This document shows, one piece after another, positions 28,024 through 35,672 of a stretch of DNA of 64,000 nucleotides. Below the pieces are notes generated by a model, which ran no database searches, had not been told where the DNA came from, and saw nothing but the letters and a program-made list of their open reading frames with translations. The DNA lies in assembly GCF_021404545.1 (NCBI RefSeq), contig NZ_JAAWWD010000060.1, forward strand, positions 1-64,000, given 5' to 3'. Both the position numbers and the translations under genes were made by a program. How positions within the stretch are numbered: the first letter of the stretch is position 1; every line of letters begins with the position of its first letter. The stretch comes from Aestuariivita sp. (GTDB lineage: Bacteria > Pseudomonadota > Alphaproteobacteria > Rhodobacterales > Rhodobacteraceae).

Positions 28024-29160
28024 TCAGGCGGGGAAGACAAAGCACTTGTCGCGCCGCACCGTCAGCCACATCACCTTGCCTTCCTTGGGCAAGAATACCC
28101 CCGGCACGGTCACCCGGATCATGGATTGGTCGTAATCCATCCGGAACTCCACCAGGCTCTCATTGCCCATGAAACGCGCGCGCTGCACCAACCCGCGTGC
28201 AGGCGTGCCATCCGTCGCGGTGGGGACAGGCCCCCTGCCATTGCGGTCGAAATCGATCCGCACATGTTGAGGGCGAAAGACGATTTCAACCTCTGTATCG
28301 TCCGGCACCCCCGGAGCCAGAAACCGCCCGAACGGTGTCATAGCGAGAGCACCGTTCACGCGGGCGCGCAGCACGTTGGTGTCGCTGAAAAACGCCACCG
28401 CCGCATGATCCAGCGGGCGGGTATAGACGTTATAGGGCGCGCCCTGCTGGACGATGCGACCGTCGCGCATCAACGCGATCTCATCAGCCATGCGCATCGC
28501 CTCATCCGGCTCATGCGTGACCAACAAAACGGCGGTGTCCTCGGCCTTGAGCAGATCCAGCGTCTCGTCCCGGATGCCATCGCGCAGCCGGTTGTCGAGA
28601 CCGGAAAACGGTTCGTCCATCAGCATGATCCGGGGGCGCGGGGCCAGCGCGCGGGCCAAGGCCACCCGTTGCTGTTCGCCCCCCGACAACTGATGCGGAT
28701 AGCCGTCGATGAACCGCAAAAGATCGACCTTGGACAGCAGCTCTTCGACACGGGCGCGCTTGGCCTCCTTGGGGCCCTTGAGGCCGAAGGAGACGTTGTC
28801 GGACACGCTCAGATGTGGAAAGAGCGCGAAATCCTGGAACATCAGGCCGATCTCGCGCCGCTCTGGCGGCACCCGGGTGATGGTGTCACAAACCAGTTTG
28901 CCATCCACATAAATCTCGCCCGAATCCTGCATTTCAACCCCGGCGATCATGCGCAGCGTCGTAGACTTGCCACAGCCCGATGGACCCAACAGGCACGTCA
29001 CCTGCCCCGGCATGATACGAAGCGAGACATCGTCCACCACCGCACGATTGTCGAATCGGCGGATCAGATTGCGGACCTCCAGTCTGGCGACTGGGACTTG
29101 GGGGGCGTGGGGCAGCAATCGGGCCTCTCTTCGGTGATCCCGATCAAAACCATCGGACAT
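28024..29160 (-). CDS. ABC transporter ATPase (FbpC/PotA type)
   Basis: A 378-aa importer ATPase. Walker A GPSGCGKST is near residue 43, the signature LSGGEQQR near 142, Walker B MLMDEPFSGLD near 162. A C-terminal TOBE-like region (about 245-370) follows, as in iron(III), polyamine or sugar importers. The start is taken at ATG 29160 (MSDGFDRD); an upstream in-frame start would overlap the alkC-like gene. No permease or binding protein is adjacent, so the substrate cannot be inferred and the partners must be elsewhere. Confidence 0.85.
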   Translation of the reverse strand: MSDGFDRDHRREARLLPHAPQVPVARLEVRNLIRRFDNRAVVDDVSLRIMPGQVTCLLGPSGCGKSTTLRMIAGVEMQDSGEIYVDGKLVCDTITRVPPERREIGLMFQDFALFPHLSVSDNVSFGLKGPKEAKRARVEELLSKVDLLRFIDGYPHQLSGGEQQRVALARALAPRPRIMLMDEPFSGLDNRLRDGIRDETLDLLKAEDTAVLLVTHEPDEAMRMADEIALMRDGRIVQQGAPYNVYTRPLDHAAVAFFSDTNVLRARVNGALAMTPFGRFLAPGVPDDTEVEIVFRPQHVRIDFDRNGRGPVPTATDGTPARGLVQRARFMGNESLVEFRMDYDQSMIRVTVPGVFLPKEGKVMWLTVRRDKCFVFPA

Positions 29161-29197
29161 TTCCGCAGTTACCAACCCCGCCCGCGACGTGCAAGCC

Positions 29198-30334
29198 TCA
29201 GGCAATCAGATCGAAGCACGCCTTGGCCCTGATGCGGCCATTGACCTGCACCTCGATACGATGCGGGCCGGGGATCAATGCAAAGGTCGTGGCGTTGGCT
29301 TTAAGCTTGTGGGCTTTGGTCAGCCTCAGCTCCTGTCTCGCGGGCACTGTCGATTGCTTTAACTTGAAGGTTTTCTGCCGCGTCTTGCCCGATGCCGTGG
29401 GAAAAAACAGCACATAATCCACAATGACGGGCGTATCCTTCGATGCCGTCAGCGTAACCGCGACGTCAAGCGTCTCTCCGATCCGGATCTTGGTTGCCAC
29501 CAATGACAGACCGACCTCCAGGGCCGCATCTGGATCGAACCCCAAAAGCCGCAGCGCTTGCGGGGCGCCTGCCTTGACCTGGGTGCGCAGCGCATGGCGG
29601 GTCATCCAATCCAGTTCCTTGGCGGTCTGATCGCTACGACCCTGCCAGTCCTCCAGATGGGCAATGACGCGGTCCGGCACCGTCTTGGTCAGGTCATTGA
29701 GATGGTTGGCCACCGACCGGGTCACATAACGGGCGCGATCCGCATGCAGACGATCCAACAGGGGCAAGGTGCGCTCCGGGCTCAGATCCACCGCCCGGGC
29801 CCAGGGCAGTTTGGGGCGCGTCCCCTCGCTGACCAGACGTCTGACATGGTAGTTGTCCGACCCGGCCCAGAGTGACAGACGCGCCAGCGTCTCCTCTGGC
29901 CAACGGTTCAGAAACGGACGGATGTAGAACTCCATCGAGAACCGCTGTGTCGCTTCATGCAACAGATCGAGCGCGCGGTCCCGATCCCCCTCCAGCCCGT
30001 GCCGCACCGCGATGATGCCCGGAACGGCATGGATGAACCGGCCAAAATCATCATCGGTCAGGGTCAGATCGAGAGGCGGCGGCATGGCGGCCTCCAACGC
30101 CTCGGCCATGGCGGGAAACCCCGCTGGAAGCGAGGGCTCCAGACAATCGGCAATCCAGTCCAGCCGCTGCATCAACTCGCGGTCCGGAAATCCCGCCAGG
30201 ACCTCTGCGGTGAACCGCTCGGCATCGAAGTCAGGCCATGCAGCGGCATATTCCGCCGCCAGATCGCCGATGCTTTCGGCGTTAAAAAGGTGGTCTTTCA
30301 GCGAAAAGCGCTCGGTGCCTGCCAAGTCAGCCAC
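29198..30334 (-). CDS. alkC: DNA alkylation repair protein, AlkC-like
   Basis: A 378-aa protein resembling the AlkC branch of HEAT-repeat DNA glycosylases, which remove 3-methyladenine-type lesions without base flipping. Residues 1 to about 250 are helical repeats (ERFSLKDHLFNAESI at the start, and RRLVSEGTRPKLPWARAV, typical of the family). Residues 265-378 form a predicted beta-sandwich (Ig-like) domain, a feature known for AlkC. GTG 30334 lies 2 bases after the preceding SDR stop. The open frame further upstream is only a shadow of the SDR. The tight spacing implies co-translation. Confidence 0.78.
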   Translation of the reverse strand: MADLAGTERFSLKDHLFNAESIGDLAAEYAAAWPDFDAERFTAEVLAGFPDRELMQRLDWIADCLEPSLPAGFPAMAEALEAAMPPPLDLTLTDDDFGRFIHAVPGIIAVRHGLEGDRDRALDLLHEATQRFSMEFYIRPFLNRWPEETLARLSLWAGSDNYHVRRLVSEGTRPKLPWARAVDLSPERTLPLLDRLHADRARYVTRSVANHLNDLTKTVPDRVIAHLEDWQGRSDQTAKELDWMTRHALRTQVKAGAPQALRLLGFDPDAALEVGLSLVATKIRIGETLDVAVTLTASKDTPVIVDYVLFFPTASGKTRQKTFKLKQSTVPARQELRLTKAHKLKANATTFALIPGPHRIEVQVNGRIRAKACFDLIA

Positions 30335-30336
30335 CG

Positions 30337-31116
30337 TTACAGGGTCGCGTTCGTGGCGCCGCCGTCCAGCAGCAGGTTCTGCCCGACGATGAACCCCGCA
30401 TGTTGGGAGCATAGAAATGCGCAGGCCGCGCCGAACTCCTCCAGCGTGCCATAACGGCGCACCGGGATTGTGGCCGCGCGGCGTGCGCGGGCCTGCTCCA
30501 TCGTGATGCCCTGGGCGCGCGCCACCGGGCCATCCAGCGCCTCTGCCCGGTCCGTGGCGTGGATGCCCGGCAGCAGGTTGTTGATCGTCACTCCCGCCTC
30601 GGCCACTTGCCGCGCGGTACCCGCAACAAAGCCGGTCAGCCCGGTGCGCGCCGCATTCGACAGCCCCAGCTGCGGGATCGGCGCCTTGACCGACTGGCTG
30701 GTGATATTGACCACCCGGCCCCATCCTCGCTCCATCATCCCCGGCAATACCGCCTGCATGAAGGCAATCGGTGTGAGCATATTGGCGTCGAGCGCGGCCA
30801 CGAAATCATCGCGGCTCCAGTCGTGCCACATACCCGGCGGAGGCCCTCCGGCATTGGTCACCAGGATATCGACTTCGCCCGCCGCCGCCAGCACAGCCGC
30901 GCGCCCATCCGGTGTGGTCACATCGGCGGCCGCGGTTGTCACCTCCACGCCATGGGCGGACCGTATGGCCTCCGCCGTGGTCTCCAGCGTCTCGGCTCCG
31001 CGCGCGTTCATCACCAGGTGAACCCCTGCGCCTGCCAGCGCCTCGGCACAGCCGCGGCCCAAGCCCTTGCTCGATGCGCAGATCAATGCGCGTTTTCCGG
31101 CGATCCCAAGATCCAT
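30337..31116 (-). CDS. SDR-family protein with non-canonical active site
   Basis: A 259-aa Rossmann-fold protein of the SDR superfamily. The cofactor loop is SSKGLGRG (about residues 15-22) and the NAG motif (VTNAGGPPPG) is intact. The catalytic Tyr-x-x-x-Lys is replaced: after the active-site serine region ITSQS the sequence reads LSNAARTG, giving Ser and Arg at those places. GGGAGGAC precedes ATG 31116. Such variants exist in the superfamily and may have a different chemistry. It is co-transcribed with the AlkC-like gene. Confidence 0.75.
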   Translation of the reverse strand: MDLGIAGKRALICASSKGLGRGCAEALAGAGVHLVMNARGAETLETTAEAIRSAHGVEVTTAAADVTTPDGRAAVLAAAGEVDILVTNAGGPPPGMWHDWSRDDFVAALDANMLTPIAFMQAVLPGMMERGWGRVVNITSQSVKAPIPQLGLSNAARTGLTGFVAGTARQVAEAGVTINNLLPGIHATDRAEALDGPVARAQGITMEQARARRAATIPVRRYGTLEEFGAACAFLCSQHAGFIVGQNLLLDGGATNATL

Positions 31117-31286
31117 AATTCGTCCTCCCATATGCCTGATTTTCCGGGCATTTAGCACCACCGACCTTGCAATCGCCAGCAAAATACCGGGGCGTTGACC
31201 CCTTCGCGCCACAATCCTAGTCTAGCGTTCCTGGACATCGCGGTTCACCCCCGCGCCGCAGGCAGATCCACGCAGGAGTCCACAGC

Positions 31287-32297
31287 ATGCCCCATAGGAC
31301 AGCGCCCGTCCAATCGGTTCAGGTCTATTCTGCGGATATGCTGCGGGTGTCCGCCGGTGCCAATCTGGGCGACGGTGTGTCCTGGCATCAGGAACTCGAC
31401 CTCGACGATATCTATATGCTGGATGCAGGCGCTGACCGCGCGCGGCTGTCGCTTCAGCCGGATGCGACGGGCGGGTTTCATGTGGCCGAGGAGACCGGGA
31501 TCGGCCGACCCGGAGCGCCGCTGCATCTGGATTGTGCGCTGACCTTCATGTCGCCGGATGGGTTGACCCAAGTCGTGATCGTGATGGTGGAATTGGACGC
31601 CGAGGATCAAATCGCGGCGATCTATCTTCTGTCGCTGTCGGTGCTGCGCCCGAAAATCGAATACTCGCTGGTGGGCATCGACACGGACGGCGCGCGCGAA
31701 CACTTTGCCCGCGTTGCCTGTGTGTACTTCACCCGCGGCACGCATATCACGATGCATACCGGAGAACAGCGCCGGATCGAGACCCTGCAAGCGGGCGATC
31801 GGGTGCTGACTCGGGATGATGGCGCGCAGGAAATCCACTGGATCGGATCGTCGACCATCCGCGCCCAGGGAGCGATGGCACCCGTGGTGATCGAAGCGGG
31901 CGCACTCAACAACGACCACGACCTGGTGGTCAGCCCCGATCACCGCCTCTTTGTCTATCAGCGCAAGGATCGGATCGGTGCCGGCCAGGCCGAGATCATG
32001 GTCAAGGCCAGGCATCTGGTCAATGGCGACACAGTGCGGGTGGCTGAGGGCGGATTTGTCGACTATTTCCAGATCCTGTTCGAGCGGCACCACATTATCT
32101 ATGCCGAAGGGATCGCGGCGGAATCCATGCTGGTCGACCCGCGCACCCGGCCCGCCCTGCCGCCGGACATGCTCGACAAGCTGACCGAAGTGATGCCTGG
32201 CCATGCCCGCTCCGGCCAGCACGGTGTCGATGTGCAAGAAGCGCTGCTGGATCGGCCCGATGCGATCGACATCCTGCGCCGCGCATCCTCGCGCTGA
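31287..32297 (+). CDS. Hint-domain protein
   Basis: A 336-aa protein. Residues about 1-140 form an unrecognised N-terminal region with beta-strand character. Residues about 148-290 are a Hint (Hedgehog/intein) domain, shown by IETLQAGDRVLTRDDG, IHWIG, VVSPDHRLFV and HHIIYAEGI. Active Hint_2 domains usually begin with a Cys in a CFTPGT-like motif; here the matching place reads YFTRGT, with a Cys two residues earlier. Self-cleavage may thus be lost or shifted. GGAG precedes the ATG. Proteins of this type are common in roseobacters, and their role is unclear. Confidence 0.75.
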   Translation: MPHRTAPVQSVQVYSADMLRVSAGANLGDGVSWHQELDLDDIYMLDAGADRARLSLQPDATGGFHVAEETGIGRPGAPLHLDCALTFMSPDGLTQVVIVMVELDAEDQIAAIYLLSLSVLRPKIEYSLVGIDTDGAREHFARVACVYFTRGTHITMHTGEQRRIETLQAGDRVLTRDDGAQEIHWIGSSTIRAQGAMAPVVIEAGALNNDHDLVVSPDHRLFVYQRKDRIGAGQAEIMVKARHLVNGDTVRVAEGGFVDYFQILFERHHIIYAEGIAAESMLVDPRTRPALPPDMLDKLTEVMPGHARSGQHGVDVQEALLDRPDAIDILRRASSR

Positions 32298-32328
32298 GGC
32301 CGACCCATCACGCGTTTTCGCCGAAAAC

Positions 32329-32706
32329 CTAGGCTTGGGCAGAGGTCTGATAGAAGAATTCTTCGCGCGTGATCTTGCCGTTTGCCACGGTATAGACGCC
32401 GACTTCCTTCATATCGAAGGGTTTGCCTCCGTCCTTTTCGTGGCCCTTGACCTCGAAGATCACCGCGAACCGGTCCTCGCCATGCACCATCGGATCGCTG
32501 ACGTTGGTTTGCGTCGCCTCCATCGCGCTGTTCCACCACTCATGTTTGCCGCGAATCGCCTCCAGACCCGCGGCCTCACGCCCGTTGCCCATGTCCGCCG
32601 CCTCCACCGAAACGGCGTCCGGCGCATAGAGTTTGTCCAGATTGGCCATTTCCGTTCCGGCGCGACATCCGGCGACCAGCGCATCTGCGATTTGTTGAAG
32701 TGTCAT
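32329..32706 (-). CDS. NTF2/SnoaL-like small protein
   Basis: A 125-aa protein with the NTF2-like (SnoaL) pattern: LYAPDAVSVEAADM, GLEAIRGKHEWWNS and a C-terminal DMKEVGVYTVANGKITREEFFY strand pair. These domains serve as small isomerases or ligand pockets; no catalytic set could be named. GGGAGA lies before ATG 32706, which was preferred to an upstream in-frame start. A GAAC-N7-GAAC repeat, matching the alphaproteobacterial LexA box, sits 19 bases upstream, so DNA-damage control is possible. Confidence 0.75.
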   Translation of the reverse strand: MTLQQIADALVAGCRAGTEMANLDKLYAPDAVSVEAADMGNGREAAGLEAIRGKHEWWNSAMEATQTNVSDPMVHGEDRFAVIFEVKGHEKDGGKPFDMKEVGVYTVANGKITREEFFYQTSAQA

Positions 32707-32724
32707 GGTCTTTCTCCCTATTTT

Positions 32725-32739
32725 GTTCACTTTATGTTC
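32725..32739 (-). promoter_or_regulatory. Candidate LexA (SOS) box
   Basis: The plus strand reads GTTC-ACTTTAT-GTTC, a perfect GTTC-N7-GTTC direct repeat (GAAC-N7-GAAC on the other strand). This is the known LexA operator form in Rhodobacter and relatives. It starts 19 bases upstream of the NTF2-like ATG, with a TTGACA -35-like string just beyond it at 32748-32753 on the minus strand. An 8-base match is expected about once or twice by chance in a window this size, so placement is the main support. Confidence 0.45.
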
Positions 32740-32933
32740 TCAATCTATGTCAAAGCCGTTGAATGGCCAAGTCCGAATTCCGGACAGCCCCCGGGCGCGC
32801 CACTCTCCGCCGATCAAGCCCTGCATCCACGGACGACAGAAGGCCGGGTTCGAGCGCAAAGGCCCAAGAGCGTTTCCACAGATCCATGCGGGCGTTCTTG
32901 CCTTGCTGCCAAGCCTCACCTATACGCGCGATC

Positions 32934-34541
32934 ATGTTAGACGCGCCGAAAAACCGCCCCGATCTGCCCGCCGAAATCGCCCGGCGGCGCACCTTTGCGA
33001 TCATCTCGCACCCGGACGCGGGCAAGACCACCCTGACCGAGAAGTTCCTGCTTTATGGCGGTGCGATCCAGATGGCCGGCCAGGTCCGCGCCAAGGGCGA
33101 GGCGCGGCGCACCCGTTCCGATTTCATGGCGATGGAGAAGGATCGCGGCATCTCGGTCTCGGCCTCGGCAATGTCGTTTGATTACAAAAACTTCCGGTTC
33201 AATCTTGTGGATACACCGGGTCACTCGGACTTCTCCGAAGACACTTATCGCACGCTCACCGCCGTGGACGCCGCCGTGATGGTGATCGACGGTGCCAAGG
33301 GGGTGGAAAGCCAGACGCGCAAGCTTTTCGAGGTGTGCCGCCTGCGCGATCTGCCGATCCTGACATTTTGTAACAAGATGGACCGGGAAAGCCGGGATAC
33401 CTTTGAAATTATTGACGAAATTCAGGAAAATCTGGCTATTGACGTGACCCCGGCCTCGTGGCCCATCGGGGTCGGTCGCGATTTCATCGGCTGTTATGAT
33501 ATCCTGCGAGACCGGTTGGAGCTGATGGACCGCGCGGATCGCAACAAGGTCGCGGAAACCATTGAAATCAACGGGCTGGATGATCCAAAGCTGGCCGAAC
33601 ACGTGCCCGAAGCGCTGCTCGATCAGCTCAAGGAAGAGCTGGAGATGGCGCGCGAATTGCTGCCTGCGCTGGATCAGACCTCGGTATTGGAAGGAACGAT
33701 GACGCCCATCTGGTTCGGCTCTGCCATCAACTCGTTCGGGGTCAAGGAACTGATGGACGGTATCGGTCTCTATGGGCCGGAACCGCAGGTGCAGTCGGCT
33801 CAGCCACGTCAGATTTCCCCCGAAGAAACAAAGGTTTCTGGATTTGTCTTTAAGGTTCAGGCGAATATGGATCCCAAGCATCGCGACCGCGTGGCGTTTG
33901 TGCGCATGGCCTCGGGGCATTTCAGGCGCGGCATGAAACTGACCCACGTGCGCACCAAAAAACCCATGGCGATTTCCAATCCGGTGCTGTTTCTGGCCTC
34001 GGATCGCGAATTAGCCGAAGAGGCCTGGGCCGGCGACATTATCGGCATTCCCAACCATGGCCAGCTGCGCATCGGCGACACGCTGACCGAAGGCGAGGCG
34101 CTGCGGGTGACGGGCATCCCGTCCTTTGCGCCCGAGCTGTTGCAGGGCGTGCGCGCGGGCGATCCGATGAAGGCCAAACATCTGGAGAAAGCCCTGATGC
34201 AGTTCGCCGAGGAAGGGGCCGCCAAAGTGTTCAAACCCGCCATCGGCTCGGGATTTGTCGTAGGCGTTGTCGGCGCGTTGCAGTTTGAAGTGCTGGCCTC
34301 GCGGATCGAGCTGGAATACGGGCTGCCGGTCCGGTTTGAAAACTCACAATTCACCTCTGCGCGCTGGGTGAAGGGTGACCGACAAGAGGTTGAGAAATTT
34401 ATCAAATCCAACCAGCAGCATATTGCGCATGATCATGATGGCGACGTGGTGTACCTGACCCGGTTGCAATGGGATATTGACCGGATCGAGCGGGATTTTC
34501 CCGCGTTGACGTTGAGCGCGACCAAGGAAATGATGGTCTGA
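32934..34541 (+). CDS. prfC: Peptide chain release factor 3
   Basis: A 535-aa GTPase that recycles RF1/RF2 from terminating ribosomes. The G1 motif SHPDAGKTT is near residues 25-33, VDTPGHSDFSEDTYRTL is the G3 region, and NKMDRE the G4. Length matches RF3. ATG 32934 begins the conserved part; the frame is open upstream but not family-like. The 5' region shared with the divergent NTF2-like gene is about 200 bases and holds the candidate LexA box. Confidence 0.95.
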   Translation: MLDAPKNRPDLPAEIARRRTFAIISHPDAGKTTLTEKFLLYGGAIQMAGQVRAKGEARRTRSDFMAMEKDRGISVSASAMSFDYKNFRFNLVDTPGHSDFSEDTYRTLTAVDAAVMVIDGAKGVESQTRKLFEVCRLRDLPILTFCNKMDRESRDTFEIIDEIQENLAIDVTPASWPIGVGRDFIGCYDILRDRLELMDRADRNKVAETIEINGLDDPKLAEHVPEALLDQLKEELEMARELLPALDQTSVLEGTMTPIWFGSAINSFGVKELMDGIGLYGPEPQVQSAQPRQISPEETKVSGFVFKVQANMDPKHRDRVAFVRMASGHFRRGMKLTHVRTKKPMAISNPVLFLASDRELAEEAWAGDIIGIPNHGQLRIGDTLTEGEALRVTGIPSFAPELLQGVRAGDPMKAKHLEKALMQFAEEGAAKVFKPAIGSGFVVGVVGALQFEVLASRIELEYGLPVRFENSQFTSARWVKGDRQEVEKFIKSNQQHIAHDHDGDVVYLTRLQWDIDRIERDFPALTLSATKEMMV

Positions 34542-34561
34542 ACCTGAACGGGAGCGGGCAC

Positions 34562-35500
34562 ATGACCAGATGGGGCATCGTCTCCACCATCAAGGCGCCG
34601 GTGGACGAGACGCTGCGCTTTGCCGCTTACCACCTCAGCCAGGGCGCACACCGGCTCTATCTTTATCTCGACGATGCGAACGAAGCCGCGTTTGTCGCTT
34701 TGAACGACCATCCGCAGATCACTCCCATCCTGTGCGACGAGGTCTGGTGGCAAAAGCGCGGACGCCGTCCGGAAAAGCACCAGGTGCGCCAGACCCGCAA
34801 TGCCACCCACGCCTATCGCCGTCTGGCGCGGGTCGACTGGCTGATCCATATGGATGTCGATGAGTTCCTGGTCAGCGAGGCCTTCCTCTGCGATCAACTG
34901 GACGCCCTGCCGGCCGACACGCCGATTGCCCGGGTCCGCCCGATGGAGCAGCTGTCCGGCGATCCCACCCTTTTCAAGGTCTTCTTGCCAGGGGGCGCGC
35001 ACCGCCACAGGCTGGTGGAGGAGATCTATCCCACCTTTGGCGCGCATCTCAAATCCGGTTTTCTCAGCCATGTGGCGGGCAAGATCTTTGTGCGGACGGG
35101 CCAGCAGGATCTGCAATTGCGTATCCACCAGGCCTTTCGCGACAACGCACGGATCGTCGGCGAGGTCGAGATGCAAGGCGTCGATCTGGCCCATGCCCAT
35201 GCCAAGGATTGGGACGCGTTTCGCGCGGCTTTCCGGTTTCGGCTGGAGCGCGGATCCTATCGCTCCGAACTGGCGCCCGAGCGCGCGCGCGCAGATGGGG
35301 GGCTGACCCTGCATGAGCTCTTTCAGCAGATTGACGCCACCGACGGGGACACCGGGCTGCGCGCCTTTTTCGACGAGGTCTGCGCGGCCACACCGCGTCT
35401 CACCCAGGCCCTGGAGCGCCATGGCCTGCTCAGACATGTCGCGTTGGAGCTCGATACACATTTGCGTGAACATTTCCCCCAATACGTGCGAAAACCCTGA
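34562..35500 (+). CDS. Glycosyltransferase family 2-like protein
   Basis: A 312-aa relative of the three glycosyltransferase domains at 1295-7072. It has the same plan: an N-terminal strand (GIVSTIKAPVDETLRF), LYLYLDDAND-type segment, and the acidic motif DVDEF near residues 98-102 in WLIHMDVDEFLV. It is more diverged, lacking the KNE triad at the start. It begins 20 bases after prfC. Glycan target unknown. Confidence 0.72.
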   Translation: MTRWGIVSTIKAPVDETLRFAAYHLSQGAHRLYLYLDDANEAAFVALNDHPQITPILCDEVWWQKRGRRPEKHQVRQTRNATHAYRRLARVDWLIHMDVDEFLVSEAFLCDQLDALPADTPIARVRPMEQLSGDPTLFKVFLPGGAHRHRLVEEIYPTFGAHLKSGFLSHVAGKIFVRTGQQDLQLRIHQAFRDNARIVGEVEMQGVDLAHAHAKDWDAFRAAFRFRLERGSYRSELAPERARADGGLTLHELFQQIDATDGDTGLRAFFDEVCAATPRLTQALERHGLLRHVALELDTHLREHFPQYVRKP

Positions 35501-35652
35501 CATATCCGCAACAATCCCCCGCTCTGCCCCGTGCTGCGGCCGCGTGATTTGACGACAGGCAAGTGCAGTGCTATCTGCCCCTCCAAGCCAACCATGCGCA
35601 GGTGCGCGGGCCATCCGGGCCAGGCTGATAACCGTGCGGGCCGCGTCGAGTG

Positions 35653-35667
35653 TCCGCAAATTGCGGA
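35653..35667 (+). promoter_or_regulatory. Hairpin just upstream of the DEAD-box helicase start
   Basis: TCCGCAA-A-TTGCGGA is a perfect 7-bp inverted repeat ending 5 bases before the ATG. It covers the place where a ribosome site should be, and no other good site is seen. As a DNA palindrome it could instead be an operator. The rest of the 172-bp gap upstream shows nothing clear. Confidence 0.35.
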
Positions 35668-35672
35668 TACAC

